Source: Paenibacillus sp. Root444D2 (GTDB lineage: Bacteria; Bacillota; Bacilli; Paenibacillales; NBRC-103111). Taken from it: a stretch of 64,000 bases of DNA. Under the pieces are notes generated by a model. The model worked only from the letters and a program-made list of their open reading frames with translations, searched no databases and was not told the origin of the DNA. The translations under genes were made by a program, and so were the position numbers. The stretch spans positions 782,081 through 846,080 of the forward strand of contig NZ_LMEO01000050.1 of the NCBI RefSeq assembly GCF_001426375.1, read 5' to 3'. This document shows positions 1 to 8,507 of this stretch, piece after piece. How positions within the stretch are numbered: the stretch's first letter is position 1; each line of letters starts with the position of its first letter.

Positions 1-630
1 AACAGCATATCCCTCTTTACCGTAATCAGCTTCTTTATCGCCACTAGCACCATTAGTGCTGTATAGGGGTGATTGAAAGGAGTAACGTAAGTCAGGTCCA
101 AAAGTGGCAGAGTCACCATAATTAAAATTGTCAACTAATGTGTATCTTTTTCGGCCCCACAATGGGATAGCTCCCGGATACGGGGAAGGGTTTCCACTAG
201 CACCATCGAACTCAACCGGAATAGTCTTTGATCCCTTGTGTTCCCATATTTTCCCTGATGGTTGTCGATAAATTTGGTGCATTGGGAATGTCGCAGATTT
301 GCCATAAACAGTGGTGTTTCCACCAGCAAAACTGGTCAAAGTTATAGTGGTTCCTGTAAATGAGGCACTACCACCAGAACCACCCTGATTATTTAAAGTA
401 ACCCCTGCAATCGTCCCACCAAGAAGTGAACTGACATCCTTAGTGAATGTCTTAGTTGCGGAGGAAGAATATTGAGCAGCAACAGATGATGTGCTATAAG
501 TTCCTTGTTCAAAATTGTAATACAAAGTAATAGATGAGGCGGCTTTGACACCTCCTGTGCCAATGAATGGCAATAATAATTCAATAAATATTATAAATAA
601 AATTGCCCTGTGAACAAATTTACGCAACAT
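1..630 (-). CDS. Secreted protein of unknown function, C-terminus cut by window edge
   Basis: An open frame of 210 codons runs from an ATG at 630 to the left edge without a stop, so only the N-terminal part is present. Residues 1-30 form a signal peptide (MLRKF, then a hydrophobic stretch, ending near GGVKA). The mature part is rich in Gly, Ser and Thr (for example GGSGGSASF), typical of a secreted or surface-attached protein. An AGGGGTG ribosome binding site precedes the ATG, and the stop of the SLH gene lies 10 bases upstream, so the two are probably co-transcribed. I recognise no family. Confidence is high that it is coding and low for any role. Confidence 0.75.
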   Translation of the reverse strand, partial: MLRKFVHRAILFIIFIELLLPFIGTGGVKAASSITLYYNFEQGTYSTSSVAAQYSSSATKTFTKDVSSLLGGTIAGVTLNNQGGSGGSASFTGTTITLTSFAGGNTTVYGKSATFPMHQIYRQPSGKIWEHKGSKTIPVEFDGASGNPSPYPGAIPLWGRKRYTLVDNFNYGDSATFGPDLRYSFQSPLYSTNGASGDKEADYGKEGYAV

Positions 631-640
631 GATCACACCC

Positions 641-1684
641 CTATTTAATTGCCAATATTGTATCAGTATTTAAAATATTAAATACAATTCCAAGATTAGC
701 AAATCGATTAGGAAGTACGTAGGCTACATAACCCTCGTTAGTCTGAGGTTTATTAAATTTCATCCACCGTGTCAACGCCTGCTCGGACATCAGAAGATAA
801 TTTGAAGTGTCCAACTGCGTTAATACTTGAGAAGGAAACAAATCTGGAGCTCCCACACCAGTTCCAATAGCAACTACAGTGAAGTTTGCTAAAATAACTT
901 TGTTGTCAGTTTTACTGGTTGTTTGTTCCCAAGTCCGCATATCAATAAGCTTCATGTAAGGATCATCTGGATCAGCAGGATCGGCAACGATAAGTTTATT
1001 CAACTTAACCGTAACGCCCTCAGCATACTTCCAAGTGGTTCCCATTTCCTTTGCCTTTAAACCAAGCATTGTACCCACATTACTACCAGTCTCAGCAATT
1101 TCTGCAGCACTTGCAGCATACTTATCTACCGGTAATTTCTCACCCTTTTTAGCCGACAAGATACGCTCAATAATCGTTATCGCCTGTGCTCGAGTACTAG
1201 TACCATAAGGCGCCAAATCTGTCGTGCTAACCCCATGAATCAACCCTAATTTCACAGAATCAAGCATTGACCCCTTCAAAGCTTTATCCACACTCCGAGC
1301 GCTTAACATAGCCATTTCAAAGCGTTGAAGTGGCTCATTATATCTCTCCGGAAATTCCACTGGAATAACACTTAACTCCTTCAGCCTGTTAACATAAGGC
1401 ACGTACCAATCATTTCCCTCAACCTTTTCAACTTTTTCACCTGCGGCAGAAGATAACATTTTGATAAACTCAGCACGGCTAATTGGTAAATCTGGCTTAA
1501 AGCTTCCATCGTCATAGCCATCAACGTATTTCTTTTCCACTGCATTTTGAATAGACTTTTCGGCCCAATGCTGCGATGTGTCCACGAACTTGATGGGGCT
1601 TTGTGCGGAGGAATTAACCGCATCATACCCTATAGATGTTGCGCATAGTACCGTACATAAAATCATTGAAAACCTTTTTCTCAT
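641..1684 (-). CDS. S-layer homology (SLH) domain surface protein
   Basis: A 347-residue exported protein with a signal peptide (about residues 1-27) followed by SLH repeats, which usually bind pyruvylated secondary cell wall polymer. The first repeat is clear at about 33-80 (FVDTSQHWAEKSI, GYDDGSFKPDLPISRAEF). A degenerate second lies at about 85-130 and a third at about 145-180 (LGLIHG, STRAQAITIIERIL). The C-terminal half (200-347) resembles nothing I know. It heads a unit with the secreted gene downstream, suggesting a surface-anchored pair. Its 5-prime leader of about 300 bases contains an intrinsic terminator, so expression may be attenuated. Confidence 0.85.
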   Translation of the reverse strand: MRKRFSMILCTVLCATSIGYDAVNSSAQSPIKFVDTSQHWAEKSIQNAVEKKYVDGYDDGSFKPDLPISRAEFIKMLSSAAGEKVEKVEGNDWYVPYVNRLKELSVIPVEFPERYNEPLQRFEMAMLSARSVDKALKGSMLDSVKLGLIHGVSTTDLAPYGTSTRAQAITIIERILSAKKGEKLPVDKYAASAAEIAETGSNVGTMLGLKAKEMGTTWKYAEGVTVKLNKLIVADPADPDDPYMKLIDMRTWEQTTSKTDNKVILANFTVVAIGTGVGAPDLFPSQVLTQLDTSNYLLMSEQALTRWMKFNKPQTNEGYVAYVLPNRFANLGIVFNILNTDTILAIK

Positions 1685-1759
1685 AATAATCCCCTCTTTC
1701 TATTGGTCACTCATTACATACAAAACGTGACTTATCATTATCGGTAGCATCGCATTACA

Positions 1760-1808
1760 TAAAAAACCGCCCAGTAATCGCCTAGCACACAGCGACACAT
1801 GGGCGGTT
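1760..1808 (-). terminator. Intrinsic terminator inside the leader of the SLH gene
   Basis: Read on the minus strand, AACCGCCC (1808-1801) pairs with GGGCGGTT (1772-1765) and is followed by a run of T. A smaller TCGC/GCGA stem sits inside. It lies about 75 bases before the SLH start codon and points towards it. With no gene upstream on this strand, it is either an attenuator or the end of a short leader RNA. The rest of 1809-1985 is purine-rich in places; I could not match it to a riboswitch class. Confidence 0.55.
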
Positions 1809-2000
1809 CTTCCGCACGCATTCCATATTCTTCTTGTTTGAAAATACCATATACTAGTAGTTTTGTAAATCTCTAATTTTAAGATGTTACTTTTCCGCTT
1901 CGTTTTCCCCCTCCCCTTGGCTAAAGCTTTCGTGCCGATTGTCATATGTGTGCTAGATTTAGAATAAGTAGTAATAGAGAAGAAAAGGAGGACCGCTTGT

Positions 2001-2597
2001 ATGCTAACTTTAAAATCATGGACTAGTTTTTTTAACAGGGAAACTCCTGAATTTTATAAAACCGTTAAAGTCCGTGCACCTCGCGATTTTTTTAACCGGG
2101 CAGAAGTTTTCATTGAAGATATTCAATACACAACCAATGAAGACCTCCTTGGTATGAATATAACGTTTCTCGTAAAGCTATTATTTGATAATTTTCTCGA
2201 TCACGTACGCCAAGATAAGGATTTGTATGATTACGTGTTGGATTTGAGAGAAAACTACAGTCACTTTTTAAACACAAATACTAGCGTTGTAGGTAACAAT
2301 CTGCGAGAGATAAATAGAGTTGAGAAGTTTCAATGGAGTTTGTCTAACGTGTCTAGTATGACCGGTGCAAGGGATTATTTGACCCTTAACGTAGACATCC
2401 ATCCAAGAGAAGTCAACCGAATAGCGGTGTTTTTCGATGATTGGGATTGCAAGTATGAGATTCCATTGGAAATGGACCTGAATGAGCTTTTGTCGTTGCT
2501 CTTCATTGAATTCATCACAGAACTAAGGAACGGACTTGCTGAGGAGACCAAAAAGGAGATTATTGCATCCATCCTAAAGAAATGGGAAGAGCTTTAG
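2001..2597 (+). CDS. Hypothetical protein, 198 residues
   Basis: An acidic soluble protein with no signal peptide or membrane segment. The ATG at 2001 is preceded by AAGGAGG at good spacing. The sequence has short alternating charged and hydrophobic segments (FFDDWDCKYEIPL, LLFIEFITEL), as in a compact alpha/beta fold, and ends in a basic/acidic helix. I recognise no family. It is transcribed divergently from the SLH operon and convergently with the pseudouridine synthase, so its neighbours give no clue. Confidence 0.75.
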   Translation: MLTLKSWTSFFNRETPEFYKTVKVRAPRDFFNRAEVFIEDIQYTTNEDLLGMNITFLVKLLFDNFLDHVRQDKDLYDYVLDLRENYSHFLNTNTSVVGNNLREINRVEKFQWSLSNVSSMTGARDYLTLNVDIHPREVNRIAVFFDDWDCKYEIPLEMDLNELLSLLFIEFITELRNGLAEETKKEIIASILKKWEEL

Positions 2598-2715
2598 TAA
2601 GATTCATTAAAATAATTTGGCTTAAGTCGTCCTTGGATAAGCGAGTTTTTAAAAGTTGAAACAAGGCAAGTTACGCCTAAGACATTTATGATTTAAACAA
2701 CCGATTGCTTTCCGT

Positions 2716-2899
2716 GTTGTTGCATTTTGTACAACATTTCGCATGCTAATCAGCATTTTTCTCACCGATGTTGCAATAAATACAATAATTTTAGCCAAAA
2801 TCCGTTCAATCACATCAAAAAAGGATAAATTGTTGTACCACATACAACATCTTTCGCTTAGCCAGAAGAAATCAGTGAAATTGTTGTACGATGTACAAC
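2716..2899. repeat. Three short GTTGTAC-type palindromes in an intergenic gap
   Basis: The gap 2598-2964 has no convincing gene. It holds three related inverted repeats: TGTTG/CAACA around 2718-2736, GTTGTA-N5-TACAAC at 2832-2848, and GTTGTAC-N3-GTACAAC at 2883-2899. The last two also share a direct repeat, AAATTGTTGTAC, starting at 2827 and 2878. They could be operators or remnants of a small dispersed repeat. Confidence 0.55.
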
Positions 2900-2904
2900 T
2901 TTCC

Positions 2905-2948
2905 TAAAAAAAACACGCACAAGCCGTTTCATATTGCAGCGGCTGTGC
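2905..2948 (-). terminator. Terminator after the RsuA-like gene
   Basis: On the minus strand GCACAGCCG (2948-2940) pairs with CGGCTTGTGC (2926-2917, one bulge), followed by eight T. It ends the rsmF-like/rsuA-like unit. Confidence 0.75.
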
Positions 2949-2964
2949 ATGCTGTTCGTTAAAC

Positions 2965-3705
2965 TTAATTGGCATTCTGTAAAGCAAGAAGTTCCTCTTT
3001 ACTCAACTCTCTCACTTGACCCAATGCTAAACTTGGATCTAAAGCTAGTGGCCCCATCGAAATCCGTTTCAAGTATACGACTTTTTTGCCTACAGCTTGA
3101 AACATCCGTTTCACCTGATGGAATTTGCCCTCCATGATCGTTAGCTCGATTTCCGAGGGCTCATTTTCAGACTCATTACCGGTCTTCAGAATTTTCAAAA
3201 TACCCGGAAGTGTTTCATATCCATCGTCCAAAGTAACACCTTGAGAGAAGGCTTCGCGGTCCGATTCACTAACCTCCCACTCCACTTTTGCGAAGTAGGT
3301 TTTGGGTACATGTTTGCGTGGAGAAAGAAGGTTATGGGCCAATTTCCCATCGTTCGTTAGCAAAAGGAAGCCTTCTGTATCCTTGTCCAATCGTCCAACA
3401 GGGAAAACCTCGAATGGCGCATATGCCTTATCCAAAAGATCCACAACCGTGCGGTCGCGGTTGTCTTCTGTGGCAGAAACGACCCCCTGCGGTTTATTCA
3501 TCATGAGGTAAACGAACTCACGATATGACACCGATTCACCGTTTACAGTGATGATATCGGTATCGGTGTTCACCTGCATACCGCTGTCTTTGACTTTCAC
3601 ACCGTTGACGAAAATCGCGCCTTCTTTGGCGAGGCGTTTGAGTTCAGAGCGTGTGCCAATGCCCACATGGGCGAGTATTTTATCGAGCCTTTGTGTTTGT
3701 TTCAT
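2965..3705 (-). CDS. rsuA: 16S rRNA pseudouridine synthase, RsuA/RluB family
   Basis: A 246-residue enzyme that converts specific rRNA uridines to pseudouridine. An S4 RNA-binding domain occupies about residues 1-60 (RLDKILAHVGIGTRSELKRL). The catalytic domain carries the GRLDKDTEG motif near residue 103, whose Asp is the nucleophile, then LLLTNDGKLAH and a C-terminal KVEW/FHQVKRM region. Length fits the small RsuA group (YtzG-like in Bacillus), but RluB-type specificity cannot be excluded. The gene starts 6 bases after the stop of the rsmF-like gene, so the two rRNA-modification genes form an operon. Confidence 0.85.
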   Translation of the reverse strand: MKQTQRLDKILAHVGIGTRSELKRLAKEGAIFVNGVKVKDSGMQVNTDTDIITVNGESVSYREFVYLMMNKPQGVVSATEDNRDRTVVDLLDKAYAPFEVFPVGRLDKDTEGFLLLTNDGKLAHNLLSPRKHVPKTYFAKVEWEVSESDREAFSQGVTLDDGYETLPGILKILKTGNESENEPSEIELTIMEGKFHQVKRMFQAVGKKVVYLKRISMGPLALDPSLALGQVRELSKEELLALQNAN

Positions 3706-3711
3706 GACCGA

Positions 3712-5238
3712 TTAGGTCCACCTCCAGCCGGGCGGGTATTCGTTCTTCAGCATCCCGTCGTGCCATTTGCCCCAACCGACGGGATGATCTTCAATGCAGA
3801 CTAGGCAGTAGCCTTTGGCTGACTTGGTCACTTCCGGGTCGCGGATGATCTCGCTCTCCGCGACTTCGAGCGTCTCGCCCTTCAGGTACCGAAGGGCTCG
3901 CTCGTCGCTCGAAGCCAAGCTCAGCGCTCGCTTGGCTTCGCGCATGCGCAGTCCCATGGCTAGCGCATGGGACGGTTCGAATCGGCCGCGGTGCAGCGCG
4001 CCGATGTACCAGCCCGGCCGCACGACTTTCAGTCCGTGCAGCTCGGGCAAACCTGCCGGCGACGCATACGCGTGCTCGCCGTAACACACGAGCCGCGCAC
4101 GGGCGAAGGGCTCGCTGCGAAGCAGCTCGCCCGAGAAAGCCTCCAGCGGCTCCAAGCTCACAGCCGCGCGAGTCGACGTCTCCGCGCGACCCTTCCGCAG
4201 CGCCTCACGGCCGCTGCGCTTCCCAACTACCGATGCCGACACAACGTCGGGATCACTCCCTACCTCTTGCGCATCTCTAGCATCTCCCGCGGTGGCAGCC
4301 CCGTCCCGCCGCAGCACAGCAACATAGTGCCCCTCGCCCCGCAAACGATGCGGCCAAAGCCGAGCAGTTCCCGCCACAGCCTCTCGAGCGCGTTCAGAAA
4401 ACTCCTCCTCACACCAAGGCGAACGCAGCCATTCCGACCTTCCAGCACCAAAGCCCTCAACCGGAACCACATCAAACGCCGGATGCTTGTCCAAAAACTC
4501 CGCGATCTGCGCTTCATTCTCCTCCGGTGAGAACGTACAGGTCGAATATACAATCATTCCGCCGGGCGCTAGCATTTGAGCCGCCTGACCAAGCAGTTCT
4601 CTCTGCATACTAGCAAATTCCTGTACCGAATGACGCTCCCATTGCTGCATCATCTCTTCTTCTTTACGGAACATCCCTTCACCTGAACAAGGCGCATCTA
4701 TTAGTATTTTATCGAAATAGCCTTGGAAGACCTTTAACATCCGCTCCGGCTTCTCATTCAAAACAATAGCGTTTCTAACTCCCAAAAGCTCAAGGTTTTT
4801 AACTAATGCCTTCACACGATCAGAATGAATGTCATTAACAACAAGCACCCCTTCGCCTTGAAGCTTAGCGGCTATTTGCGTTGATTTCCCGCCAGGTGCG
4901 GCACATAAATCAAGAACACGGTCCCCTGGGAGTACTTGCAGCAATTCTACAGGCGCCATCGCGCTTGGCTCTTGAATATAGTAAAGGCCTGCATGATAAT
5001 AGGGATGCTTCCCTGGTCGTTCACCTTCTTCATAATAAAAGCCATCGGTAGCCCAAGGCACCGCGCTCAGCGCAAATGGACTTTTCGCCAAAAAATCCGC
5101 CTTTTCCACCTTCACCGTGTTCACTCTTAAACCAAACGTTCTCGCTTGGTCATACGATTCCAGAAATTGCTCAAATTCATTTTCACCCAATAAATCAATC
5201 ATCTTTTCTTTAAAAAGGGCAGGCAGCTGCTTCGTCAT
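3712..5238 (-). CDS. rsmF: RsmF/NOP2-type rRNA (cytosine-5)-methyltransferase
   Basis: A 508-residue SAM-dependent RNA m5C methyltransferase. The SAM site PGDRVLDLCAAPGGKST is near residue 105, the motif IV cysteine is in DAPCSGEGMF near 182, and the catalytic cysteine is in YSTCTFSPEENE near 232. The C-terminal part has the RsmF-type accessory domains, ending in VGWGKWHDGMLKNEYPPGW, a PUA-like segment. Roughly residues 265-465 (about 3840-4450) are much more GC-rich and Ala/Arg-rich than the rest, with many opposite-strand open frames, which suggests a recombined or locally drifting segment. The frame is intact throughout. Confidence 0.88.
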   Translation of the reverse strand: MTKQLPALFKEKMIDLLGENEFEQFLESYDQARTFGLRVNTVKVEKADFLAKSPFALSAVPWATDGFYYEEGERPGKHPYYHAGLYYIQEPSAMAPVELLQVLPGDRVLDLCAAPGGKSTQIAAKLQGEGVLVVNDIHSDRVKALVKNLELLGVRNAIVLNEKPERMLKVFQGYFDKILIDAPCSGEGMFRKEEEMMQQWERHSVQEFASMQRELLGQAAQMLAPGGMIVYSTCTFSPEENEAQIAEFLDKHPAFDVVPVEGFGAGRSEWLRSPWCEEEFSERAREAVAGTARLWPHRLRGEGHYVAVLRRDGAATAGDARDAQEVGSDPDVVSASVVGKRSGREALRKGRAETSTRAAVSLEPLEAFSGELLRSEPFARARLVCYGEHAYASPAGLPELHGLKVVRPGWYIGALHRGRFEPSHALAMGLRMREAKRALSLASSDERALRYLKGETLEVAESEIIRDPEVTKSAKGYCLVCIEDHPVGWGKWHDGMLKNEYPPGWRWT

Positions 5239-5383
5239 CCGGACATCTTCTCTTTCATCTTTTAATATCGGTATTATATCTAACTTGTCACCAAACAGCC
5301 AATTATTTTCAAAATATCAACAGGATATGCTATACTTTTTATAGAAGATAGTAGAAAGTAAACATTATAAAGAGGTGCATACA

Positions 5384-5893
5384 TTGAAGAAGCTGCTTAT
5401 TTATCTAGGCATTGTTCTTGTTTTATTTGGAGGCTTATATTTCGTTAATCAGCAGTCTACCAAAACTTCGGACAAAGCTAATGCTGGTAATCCCTATGGC
5501 GTTGCTGCATCCAAATTAAATCCGGAAACTGTAAAACAATTAACTGATCCGAACTATCAAAACCTTATTCTACCGAAAGATTTGGATCAAAGACTAAAGA
5601 ACAAAGAAACATTTTTCCAATATTATTATGCTTCGACCTGCCCGCATTGTAAATTAACAACCCCAGTTCTTGTTCCTATAGAAAAAGAGCTAGGTATTGA
5701 TGTCAAACAATTCAACTTGGAAGAATTCAAAGAGGGCTGGCAGAAATATAAAATCGAATCCACACCTACACTCGTCTACTACAAAAATGGTGTAGAAGTC
5801 GAGCGAATTGTTGGCGGTGTTCCTGAATCAGGCTCAACCGGAGGCAACACTCCTGAAACTTTCAAAGCCTTTTTCCAAAAGTATAAAGGTTAA
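5384..5893 (+). CDS. Membrane-anchored thioredoxin-like protein
   Basis: A 169-residue protein with an N-terminal membrane anchor (KKLLIYLGIVLVLFGGLYFV) and an extracytoplasmic thioredoxin fold. The redox motif is CPHC (in YASTCPHCKL), and the cis-Pro loop appears as ESTPTLVYY. CPHC is the DsbA-like variant, so it probably forms or reshuffles disulfides in secreted proteins. I chose the TTG at 5384, six bases after AAAGAGGTG; a GTG at 5375 is in frame but lies inside that ribosome binding site. The electron donor is not evident nearby. Confidence 0.82.
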   Translation: MKKLLIYLGIVLVLFGGLYFVNQQSTKTSDKANAGNPYGVAASKLNPETVKQLTDPNYQNLILPKDLDQRLKNKETFFQYYYASTCPHCKLTTPVLVPIEKELGIDVKQFNLEEFKEGWQKYKIESTPTLVYYKNGVEVERIVGGVPESGSTGGNTPETFKAFFQKYKG

Positions 5894-5903
5894 ATCCTAC
5901 GAT

Positions 5904-5932
5904 AAAAAGCAGCGGAGATCCCGCTGCTTTTT
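5904..5932. terminator. Bidirectional terminator
   Basis: A perfect stem AAAAAGCAGCGG / CCGCTGCTTTTT with a five-base loop separates the thioredoxin gene from the convergent germination operon and works in both directions. Confidence 0.88.
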
Positions 5933-5935
5933 CTA

Positions 5936-7045
5936 TTAACCTAATGGTTTGCGTTTTTTTCTAAAAATAGCCAAAATGAGTAATAACAGAGGGATGACAA
6001 GCCCGAATGTCCCCGAATAAAAGACCCATATTTTGCTCGCAAACTGAATGAAATAAGCCGCGTTAGGGTAAGCAATGACCGAAAGAACGATTAATATCAT
6101 CCCCAAAGGCAAATAAAGCTGCCGAACATCTCTCAGATTAAATACTTCACCGAAAGTCATTGTAGCCGCATAGAAACATATGGAAAGCTTGAAGTAGATG
6201 GTAATAAACCAGATCCCTGCCATGAAGACCTCTAGACGTTCAAGGATGGAACCTATACTAATTTTTTTGGCTAAGCTATAGCTCGGATACATTTGAACGG
6301 CTGTCAAATTATCTCCTAATACGAGAATAGACAAGAGCGATATAATAATTAACAAACTTCCGCCAATGGAAACCCCAACAAGGAATGCCTTCCCCAGTTT
6401 TTTCGTATGCTTCACGAAAGGAATAATCATTAAGAATACAACAAGCTCCATGTAAGGAGTTCCGATAAGTGGAACCGCTGCACGTACGATAGGTTTCAAT
6501 CCGTAGCCTAAAAGGGGTTTTAAACAATCAATTTGCATTTTGGAGGGGAGAAGAATACACATAAGGAAGAAAAAAATTAATACCCATGGCAGAAAAATTT
6601 CCGAAGTTCGAGTGAATGTCTCTATCCCATTTCGAATACCAAGAATGATAACGCCTAAGAAAAAGATTTGCGTGAATTGCAGAGGCGTATCCACTAATAC
6701 TTGTGTTGAGATAAAATCCCCAAGATTGCGAAGAACGAGTGCCGCTAGAATGAAAAAAAAGCAAAAGTAAAGTAAGGAAACCGCTTTTCCCATCCACTTC
6801 CCCATAAGTTCCTCACTATAAGCAACCAATGTTTTTTGGGGGAAACGATTTCCAATTGCTTGATACAGCATAACTAGAAGTAACCCGACAAGTAGTCCCA
6901 GAATTGCGGCAATCCATGCATCCTGCTTAGCCTCATAAGCAAGTCCAGAGGGAGCTATGAGAATGGAGCTGCCAATTGTGAATAGGATAGTTAGGATGGT
7001 AAATTGATGGACGCCAATTTTACCTTTCTCGATCATTTCATACAC
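5936..7045 (-). CDS. gerKB: Spore germination permease, GerB family (GerAB-like)
   Basis: A 369-residue integral membrane protein of the APC superfamily with about ten hydrophobic segments. It is the B subunit of a germinant receptor, which binds nutrients in the spore inner membrane and triggers germination. N-terminal ISVHQF-like sequence (KIGVHQFTILTILFTIGSSIL) and the segment ending VIAYPN are typical of the family. It is the last gene of an A-C-small-B operon, 2 bases after the small gene. The ligand cannot be inferred; the gerK label only marks the GerA superfamily. Confidence 0.85.
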   Translation of the reverse strand: MYEMIEKGKIGVHQFTILTILFTIGSSILIAPSGLAYEAKQDAWIAAILGLLVGLLLVMLYQAIGNRFPQKTLVAYSEELMGKWMGKAVSLLYFCFFFILAALVLRNLGDFISTQVLVDTPLQFTQIFFLGVIILGIRNGIETFTRTSEIFLPWVLIFFFLMCILLPSKMQIDCLKPLLGYGLKPIVRAAVPLIGTPYMELVVFLMIIPFVKHTKKLGKAFLVGVSIGGSLLIIISLLSILVLGDNLTAVQMYPSYSLAKKISIGSILERLEVFMAGIWFITIYFKLSICFYAATMTFGEVFNLRDVRQLYLPLGMILIVLSVIAYPNAAYFIQFASKIWVFYSGTFGLVIPLLLLILAIFRKKRKPLG

Positions 7046-7047
7046 CT

Positions 7048-7281
7048 CTACTTTAGGATACCAAAAACAATTTCGCTGACAGGTTTATAGAAATAGGTAA
7101 TCAGGTCAAGTGGGTTAGGAAGTTTTACTCTAAGTCTTAACAGGATACTAAGAAGGGTTCCTATAAATAGAAGAGAAAAGAAAACCCAGCTTTCTAAGAC
7201 TTGCTTTTTACGTATTAGAGCAGGGGCTTCAATTAGACCGATGATAGTAGCAATGATCACGTTCAAGAGAATTGTCACCAT
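7048..7281 (-). CDS. Small two-TM protein of a germinant receptor operon (D-subunit-like)
   Basis: A 77-residue hydrophobic protein with two predicted membrane helices (about 3-20 and 30-50) and a short amphipathic tail (DLITYFYKPVSEIVFGILK). It lies between the C and B genes with spacings of 5 and 2 bases, so it is translated as part of the operon. Its size, topology and place match the small D subunits that modulate germinant receptors in some Bacillus species; assignment rests on context, not on a conserved motif. Confidence 0.7.
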   Translation of the reverse strand: MVTILLNVIIATIIGLIEAPALIRKKQVLESWVFFSLLFIGTLLSILLRLRVKLPNPLDLITYFYKPVSEIVFGILK

Positions 7282-7286
7282 TCGAA

Positions 7287-8486
7287 TCAGTCCTCCACTG
7301 AACGCTCAATAATTGAATTATTTGTTGTTCCCAAACCACGAATATGAACATCGGTGTCGATGTTCACTTTTATCTTGGCGAATTCGTTCTCCCAATCCGA
7401 TTTTACTTTCAACCAGGTCTTGGGGGAGACATCTTCTATGGCTTCTCCAAAGCCGAAAATATCAGCTTTGTTCTGTTTAGCCTTTTTAATTGCAGAAGTC
7501 ATAATTTTTTTTAGCGTAGTTTTGGAGATTTGTTCTAATTCGTGAATGGTGTTAGGATCCAACAAATCGATCTGGCAATGAACTTCACTTATATTTTCCT
7601 CCATGAATAAGTGTATGTTAATTTCAGGCTTGCCGTTTACAACATGACCTTTAACTTTAGTATTTGTTCGGATGACTTCAATCGATAATGTTTCACCTTG
7701 GGGACACTTGAGATGCCCCATCGTACTTTTAACGTTTCCCATGATGTAGTTAAATCCTTTACTTTCTTCTTCGTTAAGCCAGTCGACAAGCTTATCCTTC
7801 ATAAATATAGCTATTCCTGAATACTCCAAATAAGAGGAAGGCGTAGTCTCTGATAAATTAGATTCCGACTTTCCTTTCTGCTTATCTCCTAGAATCCGAA
7901 TCCCAGTCAGTACCGAATTTCTTGTAGGTTTACCAAGGTTGGATATAAATCGATCCAGCTCAACACTAACGGTTGGTGCCCACGCTTTTTCAGACGACTC
8001 TAGTGTTTTAAACATTTTATTAGCTGGAATTCTTTCTATTGGGGTCAAAATTTTAAGAACACTGGCTGCCGTCGTGTCTCTGGCAACAATGATATAGAAA
8101 TCAGATCGAATTTCATGGTCTCTGGCGAGGCCATCCAAAACCTTGGAAACACCTTCACGTGCAAGCTCTTCACCAATTACGAGAATACGTAAATGAGAAC
8201 CGAATATCTTCCGGGGAATCAATGTCGTCAACTTTCTTGCTGCTTCTAATGTTGAAACCCCCGTCGCTGAAAAGGTTGTAATTGCAGTACTATAGCCACT
8301 CCCTTTTTTAGCTGCAACTTCGCTTGGGTTCACAATCTGTGCTGTAACTAGATAATCTTTTCCACTTTTATCTAATCCTACACCAACCGTGATGGCCAGA
8401 TCATTTAATTCATGTCGATCCCAACACCCGGAGAGCACGATGCCTACTAAGATAAGTGTACAAAGAATACGACCTAATCTTTTCAT
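7287..8486 (-). CDS. gerKC: Spore germination lipoprotein, Ger(x)C family
   Basis: A 399-residue lipoprotein with signal peptide and lipobox ending LSGCWDRHELN, the hallmark of GerC proteins. It is anchored on the spore inner membrane as the C subunit of the receptor. Family features include ITVGVGLDKSGKDYLVTAQIVNP after the anchor and a C-terminal domain with DIFGFGEAI. A GGGAGGAGG ribosome binding site precedes the ATG. It starts 21 bases after the A gene and is followed by the small protein. Confidence 0.88.
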   Translation of the reverse strand: MKRLGRILCTLILVGIVLSGCWDRHELNDLAITVGVGLDKSGKDYLVTAQIVNPSEVAAKKGSGYSTAITTFSATGVSTLEAARKLTTLIPRKIFGSHLRILVIGEELAREGVSKVLDGLARDHEIRSDFYIIVARDTTAASVLKILTPIERIPANKMFKTLESSEKAWAPTVSVELDRFISNLGKPTRNSVLTGIRILGDKQKGKSESNLSETTPSSYLEYSGIAIFMKDKLVDWLNEEESKGFNYIMGNVKSTMGHLKCPQGETLSIEVIRTNTKVKGHVVNGKPEINIHLFMEENISEVHCQIDLLDPNTIHELEQISKTTLKKIMTSAIKKAKQNKADIFGFGEAIEDVSPKTWLKVKSDWENEFAKIKVNIDTDVHIRGLGTTNNSIIERSVED

Positions 8487-8507
8487 CAGGCAGAGCCCTC
8501 CTCCCTT

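Noticed and set aside
1700-1945. 81-codon minus-strand frame upstream of the SLH gene
   Set aside because: No ribosome binding site, and it runs across the leader terminator; judged non-coding.
2649-2843. 64-codon minus-strand frame in the palindrome region
   Set aside because: No ribosome binding site; the frame covers repeats and has no protein-like composition.
3815-4530. Long open frames on the plus strand opposite rsmF
   Set aside because: Shadows caused by the GC-rich segment of rsmF; Arg/Pro/Ser-rich and without starts.
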